Shown here: positions 1 through 9,800 of the stretch, piece after piece
Position numbering within the stretch: position 1 is the stretch's first letter
Layout of the letters: the number at the start of each line of letters is the position of its first letter
Assembly: GCA_964419545.1 (NCBI GenBank)
Contig: CAYQQU010000057.1
Coordinates: 1-37,538 of the forward strand
Direction: 5' to 3'
DNA length: 37,538 nucleotides
DNA from: CAYQQU01 sp964419545
GTDB taxonomy: Bacteria > Bacteroidota > Bacteroidia > Chitinophagales > Saprospiraceae
The notes under the pieces: generated by a model
The model's input: the letters and a program-made list of their open reading frames with translations, nothing else
Told to the model about the DNA's origin: nothing
Databases searched by the model: none
Translations under genes and position numbers: made by a program

Positions 1-53
1 AAGCGTTTCCTTTCAAGAAAGGATCAGCAAAAATTTTTGTTACACACCACTAA

Positions 54-86
54 AACGAGGAAGCGACCTCAGGTTACTTCCTCGTT
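54..86 (-). terminator. Hairpin terminator of the ATP synthase operon
   Basis: Perfect 10-bp arms AACGAGGAAG (54-63) and CTTCCTCGTT (77-86) surround a 13-nt loop. It lies about 50 bp downstream of the atpG stop, and the minus-strand side continues with TTTAG. It is the natural 3' end of the atp transcript. The T tract is short on the minus strand and stronger on the plus strand (CCGTTTTT), so it may work in both directions. Confidence 0.75.
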
Positions 87-137
87 CCGTTTTTCCAAAT
101 AGTTTCGCCGCCTGCAACACCCGGGCGATCGCCACGT

Positions 138-1031
138 TTATTCTGACTCCAGTGCTGCGGCGCCGCCAACGATCTCGGAGATCTCTTTGGTGATCGCTTC
201 CTGTCGTGCTTTGTTGTAGCTCAGCTTCAGTTCTTTCATCAGCTCTTCGGCGTTGTCGGTCGCCTGGTCCATGGCCGTCATGCGGGCGCCGTGTTCGGCC
301 GCGTGGGTGTCGAGCAGGAATTTCTGGAAGGAAGTTTGCAGGATGCTCGGCACCAGGTAATCGAGCAGGCCCTCTTTACTGGGCTCGAAGATGTAATCGG
401 CGCGGTGTTTGTCTTCCTCGCTCGTTTCCAGTTTGGCGACCGGGAGCCACTGTACTTGCAGCGGATACTGAACGGCCGCATTGCGGAAGTGGCCGTAGGC
501 GATCTCGATCGCATCGAAGGTTTTATCTTCGAACGCGTCCATGAGGTGTTTCGAGACCTGGGCGACGTTGTCGAAAGAAAGATCGTCGAAGAGCGTGATG
601 TAGTCTTCGATGCGCGGCAGATGGGGATAGCGCTTGCGGAAGTAGTCGTTCCCGCGTTTGCCGATGGGCAGGATGGTAAGCGTACCATTATCGCGCTGCA
701 TTTCGTACTTCTCGTTCATCACCGCCACGGCTGCTTTACAGACATTGCTGTTGAAGGCGCCGCAGAGGCCGCGGTTGGAGGTAACCACTACGAGGCAGGC
801 GTTCTCTACCGGTCGCTCGATCCCAAATACCGTATCGGCGTCGCCTTCCAGGTTGGAGAGGATATTGCGCAGCATCTGGTCGAGTTTGTCCGAGTAGGGG
901 CGAATCTGCTGCACCGCCGTCTGGGCGCGCCGCAGCTTGGCCGCCGACACCAGCTTCATCGCTTTGGTGATCTGCTGGGTATTTTTTACCGATTTGATGC
1001 GGTCGCGTACCTCTTTTAAGTTACCAGCCAT
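138..1031 (-). CDS. atpG: F1F0 ATP synthase subunit gamma
   Basis: Gamma is the central rotor shaft of F1 and couples c-ring rotation to catalysis in the alpha/beta hexamer at the cytoplasmic face of the inner membrane. The 297-residue length is normal. The N-terminal signature RDRIKSVKNTQQITKAMKLV (residues 9-28) is the family's coiled-coil start. The C-terminal helix (about residues 250-290) has the pattern MDQATDNAEELMKELKLSYNKARQ, given here only as a landmark and typical of the coiled coil inserted into alpha3beta3. It is the last gene of the operon, 89 bp after atpA, followed by the hairpin at 54-86. The ATG at 1031 is the only sensible start. atpD and atpC, which often follow atpG in other phyla, are not in the window. 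Confidence 0.97.
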   Translation of the reverse strand: MAGNLKEVRDRIKSVKNTQQITKAMKLVSAAKLRRAQTAVQQIRPYSDKLDQMLRNILSNLEGDADTVFGIERPVENACLVVVTSNRGLCGAFNSNVCKAAVAVMNEKYEMQRDNGTLTILPIGKRGNDYFRKRYPHLPRIEDYITLFDDLSFDNVAQVSKHLMDAFEDKTFDAIEIAYGHFRNAAVQYPLQVQWLPVAKLETSEEDKHRADYIFEPSKEGLLDYLVPSILQTSFQKFLLDTHAAEHGARMTAMDQATDNAEELMKELKLSYNKARQEAITKEISEIVGGAAALESE

Positions 1032-1056
1032 TGATCTTTATTTTTCGGTGTTATAG

Positions 1057-1094
1057 TTTTCGGAACCGCCTACCGGGGCGGGCGATTCCGAAAA
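1057..1094 (-). other. Hairpin in the atpA-atpG spacer
   Basis: Inverted repeat TTTTCGGAA (1057-1065) / TTCCGAAAA (1086-1094) in the 89-bp gap between atpA and atpG. There is no long T tract on the minus strand, so it is more likely an mRNA processing or stability stem than a full terminator. The function is inferred only from position. Confidence 0.45.
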
Positions 1095-1120
1095 GGGTTG
1101 GGCAGCCCGTGGCCGCCGGA

Positions 1121-2728
<1,608 letters not shown>

Positions 2729-2799
2729 ATTGCGATTATTTGCGACCGGGCCCGGCGGGCGGTCTGTTTTTTGAATTAAAGGGTATCGAACAACCCGTC

Positions 2800-3369
2800 T
2801 TAACGGGCCATGAACTTCGGAATGTAGAGGTTTTCCGCAAATCCCTTGCGCAAGTCGCTCAGCTTGTGGCTGACGGTGGCGTCGTACACGAAATCGTCGA
2901 ACTCGATGATGAAGCCCGCGATCAGTTCCGGGTCGACCTTCGTTTGGATCTCGATATTTTCTTCGAGCAGATTGCTGGCGTGCAACTTGGCCCGGATAGC
3001 GTTCAGGCCGGCTTCACTCAGCGGCGCCGCGCTGGTGATATACACCGTCGAAATGTGTTTGACCTTTTTGTAAAGGGTGACGAATTCGGTGGCGATTTCC
3101 GGCATGTATTTCTCCCGTCCTTTTTTGATCAGGAGCTCCAGGAATTTCAGGGTCAGGATATCGTACCTGCTTTCGAGGATTTTCCGGACGATGGCAATCT
3201 TGCGGCCGGCCGGGAGGAGCGGGCTTTTGATAAAAAGGTAGAAATCGCGGTTTTTCGACAACTCTTTAAAGGTCTGTACATCTTCCATGACGCGCTCGAG
3301 TTTGTCCTGGTCGATGGCCAGTTCGAGCAGCGACTGGGCGTAGCGGGAGGCTATCTTTTGTACAGACAT
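2800..3369 (-). CDS. atpH: F1F0 ATP synthase subunit delta
   Basis: Delta (OSCP) joins the top of F1 to the peripheral stalk formed by subunit b. The 189-residue length is normal. The N-terminal helical domain starts MSVQKIASRYAQSLLELA and includes the family's RYAxALxELA-like motif. The C-terminal domain contains ITSAAPLSEA and the VDPELIAGFIIEFDD segment typical of the family. It lies 33 bp after atpF and 71 bp before atpA, consistent with one transcript. Confidence 0.95.
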   Translation of the reverse strand: MSVQKIASRYAQSLLELAIDQDKLERVMEDVQTFKELSKNRDFYLFIKSPLLPAGRKIAIVRKILESRYDILTLKFLELLIKKGREKYMPEIATEFVTLYKKVKHISTVYITSAAPLSEAGLNAIRAKLHASNLLEENIEIQTKVDPELIAGFIIEFDDFVYDATVSHKLSDLRKGFAENLYIPKFMAR

Positions 3370-3402
3370 AGTTTATCTAGGTTTGATGTGGACGATCGCT
3401 GA

Positions 3403-3924
3403 TTAGTTGAGTTTGAGCTCGTCTACCAGTTTTTGTACGAACTGTTGCTGCGAAGCATCGCCCTGCAGTTCTTTGTGCAGGAGCTTTTCGGCGATGTCGA
3501 GCGCCATGTTGCCGACCTGGTTTTTCACTTCCACGATGGCCGCCATTTTCTGGTTTTCGATCTCTTCTTTGGCGCTGGCCACGATGGCGCGAGCTTCCTC
3601 TTTGGCCTTCGTTTTGGCTTCGTTGATGATGGTCTCTTTGGCTTCTTTGGCTTCGCGCAGGATCTTGGTCCTTTCCTCCTGCGCCTGTTTGAGCAGCTGC
3701 TCGTTTTCGGCTTTGAGGTTGGCCATCTCTTCGTGGGTGCGTTTGGCTTCGTCGAGCGAAGCCTGGATGTCGCTTTCGCGCTTTTTCAGCGCCTCCTGGA
3801 TGGGGCGAAAAGCAAAACGGCCCAGTACGAACCAGACGATCAGGAAGATGACGGTAGTCCAGAAGATCAGTCCCGGATCAGGGCGAATGACGGAAAAGTC
3901 AGCCAGAAAGAGGAATTCAGTCAT
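3403..3924 (-). CDS. atpF: F1F0 ATP synthase subunit b
   Basis: Subunit b forms the peripheral stalk. One N-terminal transmembrane helix (about residues 19-37, LIFWTTVIFLIVWFVLGRF) anchors it in the membrane, and a long charged alpha-helix rich in K, E, A and Q (about residues 45-165) reaches up to delta. The 173-residue length is normal for a single-gene homodimeric b. Only one b-type gene is present, unlike the b/b' pair of phototrophs. It lies between atpE and atpH. The spacer to atpE is the longest in the operon at 127 bp. Confidence 0.96.
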   Translation of the reverse strand: MTEFLFLADFSVIRPDPGLIFWTTVIFLIVWFVLGRFAFRPIQEALKKRESDIQASLDEAKRTHEEMANLKAENEQLLKQAQEERTKILREAKEAKETIINEAKTKAKEEARAIVASAKEEIENQKMAAIVEVKNQVGNMALDIAEKLLHKELQGDASQQQFVQKLVDELKLN

Positions 3925-4051
3925 TTTTTACCAATTTGAACCGGCATCGTCGTCGCGCCGGTAGTGCTTTATGGGAATGGAGAAGAAGATAACCGAAAGA
4001 CGCGCGGCCAACCGCCGGCGCCTTACGGTAATTTTTGCGTTGCGCCGGTGA

Positions 4052-4249
4052 TTAACCGTTGGCCAGCAGGCCGACCACCACGGCGAAGAGGGCTACCCCC
4101 TCGACCAGTGCGGCGGTAAGGATCATGTTGTTACGGATGTCACCTACGGCTTCGGGCTGACGGGCGATGGCGTCCATTGCGCGGCTGCCGATCAATCCTA
4201 CGCCCAAACCGGCGCCCAGTGCTGCGAGTCCAGCTCCAATTGCTCCCAT
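4052..4249 (-). CDS. atpE: F1F0 ATP synthase subunit c
   Basis: This is the rotor ring subunit: two membrane helices joined by the polar loop ARQPE (residues 29-33), with the ion-binding carboxylate Glu50 in helix 2 (LVEGVALFAVVVGLL). Helix 1 is Gly/Ala-rich (GAGLAALGAGLGVGLIG), the tight-packing motif of c-rings. I see no helix-1 glutamine of the Na+-binding type, so proton coupling is more likely. The start is set at 4249, giving 65 residues. The longer reading from 4330 would add 27 charged residues ahead of helix 1, which would be abnormal for the family. Confidence 0.95.
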   Translation of the reverse strand: MGAIGAGLAALGAGLGVGLIGSRAMDAIARQPEAVGDIRNNMILTAALVEGVALFAVVVGLLANG

Positions 4250-4340
4250 TGTAAAATGGTTTATGAATGAAAAAATATCGTCGTCGATCCGCTTCGGCTC
4301 AGGGCGTTTTCCCCGGAGCCGGCGGAACACTGTTTCTCGG

Positions 4341-5618
4341 TCAATGCGCGCCTTCCGCTTCGTGCTCGTGGTGGTCTTCCGCTACCGCGTCACCGATGAA
4401 GGCGGCCGAAAGGATGGCGAAGATGAAGGCTTGCAGGAAGGCCACCAGCAATTCGATCAGGTTCATAAAAGCGGTAAACAAACCGCCGACAATGCCGCCC
4501 ACCGCGGCGCCGCCTACGTTTTCCCCGTTATTTCCAAACAGGAAGATCAGGCCGATCAGGCTGAGGATGATGATGTGGCCGGCCGTGATGTTGGCGAACA
4601 AACGGATCATCAGGGCGAAGGGCTTTACGAAGACGCCGAAAATCTCGATGGGCGTCAGAATGATCTTCACCCAGGCCGGCACGCCCGGCATCCAGAGAAT
4701 GTGTTCCCAGTAGTGCCGGTTGCCGTTGAGGTTGACCACCAGGAACGTAAAAACGGCCAGCACCATGGTCACCGCCAGGTTGCCTGTAACGTTGGCGCTA
4801 CCCGGAAAGAACGGAATCAGCCCCATTAGGTTACAAAACAGGATGAAGAAGAAGATCGTCATGATGAACGGCTGGAATCGTTCGAAGTGCTTGTCGCCGA
4901 TCATCGGCCGCGTCACCTCGTCCCGCATGAAAGTAAAGAACGGTTCCATGAAAGACTGAACGCCGCTGGGAGCTTTCCCGTCGTTCTTTTCATAACCGCG
5001 GCGCACCGCCAGGAACAGCCAGATCAGCAGAATGGCGGCCAGGATCATGGTGAATACGTTTTTCGTGATCGAAAAATCGTAAAAAGAAGTGATGCCGCCG
5101 CCGAGTACGCCGCCGTCGAGCGTGCTGGGTTTGTCGAGCTTGTATTCCTTGCCGTGGTACAGGGCGTACTCCACCGTCTTTTCGCCTTCTTTTTTATGGA
5201 TAATGCCGTCGATGTGCACCTCGCCTTCGGGAAAAGAGCTGTCGGGGATGCGGTTTACCCTCCCGTGCTCGGTAAGTACGTAACCGTCGACCGCCACGTG
5301 GCCGTGCTCAAATTTGCTGGACATGAAGAAAGACCACCCCTGTTCGGGAGCGTAGAGCATGCAGGGGAGCGGAAGGTGAACGCCCTTCCAGATGTGAAAG
5401 TTATTGGCGTCGGAAATGTGGGAAGTCACTGTTTCCACCGGGTCATAGCCTTCTTCGCCGTGATCGCCCGCTTCCTGGTGATGGGTGGCTTCTTCCTGAT
5501 GACTTTCGTCGCTATGGTGGCCTTCACCGTGGTCCTGTGCGAAGAGCGGGGCGCACCAGAGGGTAAAGAGCGTTACCAGAAAAAATAGAACATTTCGATA
5601 GATGGCCACTTTCACCAT
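4341..5618 (-). CDS. atpB: F1F0 ATP synthase subunit a, with long N-terminal extension
   Basis: Subunit a forms the proton half-channels next to the c-ring. The essential arginine is visible as Arg339 in the IRLFANITAGH motif of a polytopic C-terminal half. The 425-residue product is much longer than the ~270 of E. coli. It begins with a signal peptide (KVAIYRNVLFFLVTLFTLW, ending near APLFAQ), then a His/Glu/Asp-rich stretch and roughly 150 extracytoplasmic residues before the first channel helix. Such extensions are known in Bacteroidota. The ATG at 5618 is chosen over 5657 because a consensus -7 promoter box (5655-5662) overlaps the longer start and the signal peptide begins at 5618. It is the first gene of the operon; no atpI-like gene lies upstream. 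Confidence 0.95.
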   Translation of the reverse strand: MVKVAIYRNVLFFLVTLFTLWCAPLFAQDHGEGHHSDESHQEEATHHQEAGDHGEEGYDPVETVTSHISDANNFHIWKGVHLPLPCMLYAPEQGWSFFMSSKFEHGHVAVDGYVLTEHGRVNRIPDSSFPEGEVHIDGIIHKKEGEKTVEYALYHGKEYKLDKPSTLDGGVLGGGITSFYDFSITKNVFTMILAAILLIWLFLAVRRGYEKNDGKAPSGVQSFMEPFFTFMRDEVTRPMIGDKHFERFQPFIMTIFFFILFCNLMGLIPFFPGSANVTGNLAVTMVLAVFTFLVVNLNGNRHYWEHILWMPGVPAWVKIILTPIEIFGVFVKPFALMIRLFANITAGHIIILSLIGLIFLFGNNGENVGGAAVGGIVGGLFTAFMNLIELLVAFLQAFIFAILSAAFIGDAVAEDHHEHEAEGAH

Positions 5619-5654
5619 GCTTTCTCTTTTTGAGTGGGATTTACAAAATCGTCG

Positions 5655-5685
5655 CAAAGGTAGGCACTTTGGCCTTTTAAAAAAA
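5655..5685 (-). promoter_or_regulatory. Promoter of the atpBEFHAG operon
   Basis: On the minus strand TACCTTTG (5655-5662) matches the Bacteroidota -7 element TAnnTTTG. A TTTT in a long T tract sits 19 bp upstream (5682-5685) in place of the -33 TTTG. Transcription would start near 5648, leaving about a 30-nt leader before the ATG at 5618. Confidence 0.7.
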
Positions 5686-5689
5686 ACGA

Positions 5690-6490
5690 ATTTCTTCTTT
5701 TTTTACAATTGGATGAACATTTTTGACCGGCTGAAAGCCAATCAGTTAGGGCTTTTTATTTCCGCCGTTTGTCAGATCGACGGAGCGAAGGTCCGATCGG
5801 CGTTTTTTGTTCTTGAAATGAGCAGGCCCGCCAAATTTTCGTGGCGGCCACGCTCTTTGAAAGAACAAATCTAGATATTTATATTTGTATATTCAATTTT
5901 CGCCGGTAATATATGTTCCAGGCTTTTCCCATCTTTTTTCAGTTCGCTCTTTCATCTTTAGCGAAAGGTAATTATCTTTGACCTAGAATTATTCCCCATC
6001 TACAATACTTCTTGCCTTTCGGCATTCCCTTTTTTAGATGTACAGATTCGTTCCAAAAAGTTCAATAGTCACTTTCCCTTTATCGATTAAGTAATGGCGC
6101 TGAAAAGGTTGCACTACTGATTGGTAATTTCTATCCGTCCCGAAGCCGGCTTTCCAATGCCGGAGTACTTCACCGGTCGCAACAGGAAGTTAGCAATCAC
6201 AGGATAATTCGAGAATCTAGAACAACACACAAATAAGAAACAATTACAAACACTATGAACTTCCACAACTACACCGGCGATCGGAAAAGTACGTCTTTTC
6301 GCTTCCCTTTCGGGAATCTTCATTCATATCGTTTAAGGTAACTCGGTCTGATCCGAACCCGCGGGTTCAGTGTCGACCTCTTGTCCGTGCGCTAACTTTT
6401 CATTCTTAAGGATCGGAAAGACAGCACGGGTGGCAACAACAGTAACCGGAAGTTTTTCTCCCCCCGTACCGGTTTTCAAAAGAGCATTTT
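5690..6490. other. Gene-free stretch between atpB and the surface-protein gene
   Basis: I find no convincing protein gene here. Short reading frames (for example 5602-5874 plus, 6114-6323 minus) have no recognisable features. The stretch holds an imperfect hairpin (TTGTTCTT near 5809 with AAAGAACAA near 5859, enclosing CCGCCA/TGGCGG), an orphan consensus promoter (5856-5887), and the short palindrome GAACCCGCGGGTTC near 6357-6370. Genes such as atpI, common upstream of atpB elsewhere, are absent. Confidence 0.6.
5856..5887 (+). promoter_or_regulatory. Consensus promoter facing the giant surface-protein gene
   Basis: TTTG (5856-5859), a 20-bp spacer and TATATTTG (5880-5887) match the Bacteroidota consensus TTTG-N19-TAnnTTTG almost exactly. 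The first gene downstream on this strand starts 950 bp away at 6838, so the promoter would give a very long leader or a separate non-coding RNA. The boxes are seen in the sequence; activity is inferred. Confidence 0.6.
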
Positions 6491-6492
6491 AA

Positions 6493-6665
6493 CCCGGATT
6501 GTTCATGGGTTCTACGCCATGACGATTGACAGGCTTGCGTTCACAGAGGAGGGCGTCACGGAGGCGCCTGCCTGCCGTAGGCGGGTATCCCAGGATACAG
6601 TGAGTATCGCCCGACGAGCAAACGCAAGAATGGCGGCAATAGATTGCGCCATAGAATAATCCAGG
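6493..6665 (-). mobile_element. MITE-like element, family C, copy 1
   Basis: A 173-bp non-coding element. Its ends read CCCGGATTGTTC at the left and GAATAATCCAGG at the right, an inverted pair. Its reverse complement aligns over nearly its whole length with 28225-28362. Shared blocks include ATCTATTGCCG and, near the end, a block GCAAGCyTGTCAAyCGTCAT (y = C or T). The left flank is TTAA and the right flank TTCA, possibly a decayed 4-bp target duplication. No transposase is present, so it would be non-autonomous. It lies about 170 bp upstream of the surface-protein gene. Confidence 0.7.
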
Positions 6666-6837
6666 TTCAGAGACCCCTCGGCGTACCGGCCAGGAGCAGC
6701 AAAACCATAAAGGCCCTTCCTTTGTCGGTTCGGCGTGCTGCTGCGGTGCGATCTGCATACCCCCGATTTTGTCGTTCGCGGAACGCATTTTTTCACTCAA
6801 ATTCAATTTCTGCAACAAAACACAGGAGTATTAAATC

Positions 6838-9800
6838 ATGACAACAATGAACAACACAATGCTAAACCTCGAAAAAAAGGGTGCGCAGGGGGTATGTGCA
6901 CCGGAGGGGGAGCAACGAAAAGGCTTCGGCGGCAAGCTGACCTTTTTGACACTATCCCTACTACTGCTGACGGCCTGGCTGCCGTCCGGGCTGAGCGCTC
7001 AGTCCGCCGCACCTAATCCCGACCTGCTGGCCGACTGCCCGCTGAAGGTGGCGCTGGTGCTCGACGAATCGCAATCTATCGCCGACGCCGGGTCAACCGA
7101 CAAAGTGCGCAATAGCGCCCAGGCCTTCGTCGACGCCCTGGCCGCCCTGGCGATCCCGAACAACGAATCGGAGCTCGCCGTCGTCGAGTTCAGTACGGCC
7201 GCTACCCTGGTGAATATCGGCGGCAACGGCGCCGGGTTCCAGAAAGTGACCACGGCTTACGCCGCTGATTTCGGCGCCTACATCAATACCGACTACAACC
7301 CGAACGGCAACACCAACTGGGAGGACGCCTTCCTGAAAGTGCTGAGCCTGCCGGCAGCGCCTGACCTGGTCGTGTTTATGACCGACGGCAACCCGACGGC
7401 CTATGTCAACAGCTCCGGAAACACCGTCAGCGGTTCTACTTTTACTTCTTTGCTGGAGGCGATTCCCGTAGCGAATAACGTCAAAAACAACGGCTCGCAC
7501 ATCTACGTCGTCGGCCTCGGAAATGTCGACGAAATCAATATCCGCCAGATTTCCGGCCCTCAGAAAGACCTGGCTCCGGGCGATCAGCCCGGCCCCGATC
7601 CCGGCATCGCACAGGCGGACTTCACCCTGATCTCTTTCGACGAGCTGCTCACCACCCTGGCCGCCGTGCCCAAAGAAGCCTGCGGTACGGTGATGGTCGT
7701 CGAGAAGACCATCAGCGCCACCGTCTGCGAAGGCGGACAGGAAACCTTCACCATCACCGTGAGCAACGCCGCCGACGGCGTAGCCGCACGCAGCGTGACG
7801 GTCACCGACGAGATCATGACGGGCTATGATTTCGTGAGCAGTAACCCGGCCCCGGCCTCACAAACCGATGCGACCTATACCTGGGACCTCGGAGATATTC
7901 CCGACGGCGGCAATAAGGTCATCTACCTGACCGTAGAAGTCAATAGTGAAGATGCCGATCATTCCAACAAAGCCGTGGTAGTCTCGACCACCGCACTCGA
8001 CGCTTCCGGCTCGGTCGAAGACGACGAGGTAACGGTCAATTCCTTGCCTACGATCACCGCCTGCCCCGGCGATCTGGACCTCAACTGCGGGGAGGATTAC
8101 GCCGCGGTGATCAGCGGCTGGATGAGCACTTTCGCCGCTTCCGACGGCGCCACCTCCGCCAGCCCCGATGACCTCGACGCGATCGTCGATCAGGTCAATG
8201 CACTCTCCCTGGGCGTCGGCGGCGGCGCTATCACGGTTACTTTTATCGCCACCAACGATTGCGGCTCCGAAGAATGCACCGCCGACATCGTCGTGCCTTT
8301 CTGCAACGTGGCGCCCCAGGGCGTAAATGATACGGACAACACCCCGGAAGACACGCAGGTGACCACTGATGTCGCCGCCAACGATACCGATGCTAACGGC
8401 AACCTCGATCCGGGCAGCGTCTCCATCGAGACCGACCCGGCCAATGGCGCGGCCGTGTCTAACGGCGACGGCACCGTCACCTATACGCCCAATGCCGACT
8501 ATTGCGGCGCCGACAGTTATACGTACCGCATCTGTGACGTGCTGGGCCTGTGCGCTACCGCCACCGTAACCATTAATGTAGGTTGCGTCAACGATGCACC
8601 GGTAGCCGCCGATGATACCGACACCACCGACGAGGATACGGCGGTGACCACGGACGTGGCCGCCAATGATACGGATGTCGATGGTAACCTGGCTCTGTCC
8701 AGCGTAGCGATCGTCAACCCGCCGAGCGAAGGTGCGGCGGAAGTCAACGGCGACGGCACCATTACCTATACGCCAAAAGACGACTACTGCGGCGACGATG
8801 CTTACACTTACCGCATCTGCGACGGCGTAGGCATCTGCGACGAGGCCACCGTTACCCTGACCGTCAACTGTGTGAACGACGATCCCGTCGCTGCCAATGA
8901 CAATGACGATACCGAAGAAGATACGGCCGTAACAACCGATGTGGCCGCCAACGATACCGATGTCGATGGCAACCTGGATATTGCTTCTGTCGTAGTGCTT
9001 ACCAATCCGGCCAACGGCCAGGCCCAGGCCAACGGCGACGGCACCATCACCTACGAGCCGGCGACCAACTTCTGCGGCGACGACAGCTATACCTACCGCA
9101 TTTGCGATACCGACGGCGCCTGTGATGAGGCTACCGTGGCGGTATTCGTCTCCTGCGGCAACGACAAGCCGGAAGCGACGGCCGACGCCGACGTAACGAA
9201 CGAAGACAATCCGGTAACTACTGACGTAGCATCCAATGATACGGATATCGACGGCAATCTCGACCCGTCATCGGTGAGTATTGTGAATAATCCGGCCAAT
9301 GGCACGGCGGCCGCCACTGGCGACGGCGCCGTTACCTACGCGCCGGCAGCTGATTTCTGCGGTTCCGACAGCTATACCTATCGCATTTGTGACAGCGAAG
9401 GCTTATGCGACGAAGCTACCGTCAGTGTGGAAGTAATTTGCGTAAACGACCCGCCCAGTGCAGTCAACGACAGCGCGTCCACGCCGGAAGAAACCCCCGT
9501 GGTAGCGGACCTTGCCGCCAATGACAGCGACATCGACGGCAACCTCGACCCGAATACCGTTTCCGTCGTCTCTCAGCCGACTTTCGGTACGGCGACGGCC
9601 AATGGCGACGGTACGGTGACCTACATGCCGGTGCAGGACTACTGCGGACCGGACGCCTTCACCTACCGCATTTGCGATACCGACGGCCTCTGCGCCGAAG
9701 CCACCGCGACGGTCGACGTGACTTGCGTGAACGACGATCCGGTAGCCAATAACGATACCGACGCCGTGGTGGAAGGCAGCTCCGTAGCGACCTACGTGGC

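Noticed and set aside
5602..5874. 90-codon plus-strand ORF overlapping the atpB start
   Set aside because: It covers the atp promoter and poly-A/T tracts, with low-complexity residues and no motif.
6254..6340. 28-codon ORF (MNFHNYTGDRK...) in the leader upstream of the surface gene
   Set aside because: It is short, with no ribosome-binding site and no recognisable features; chance is the simplest explanation.
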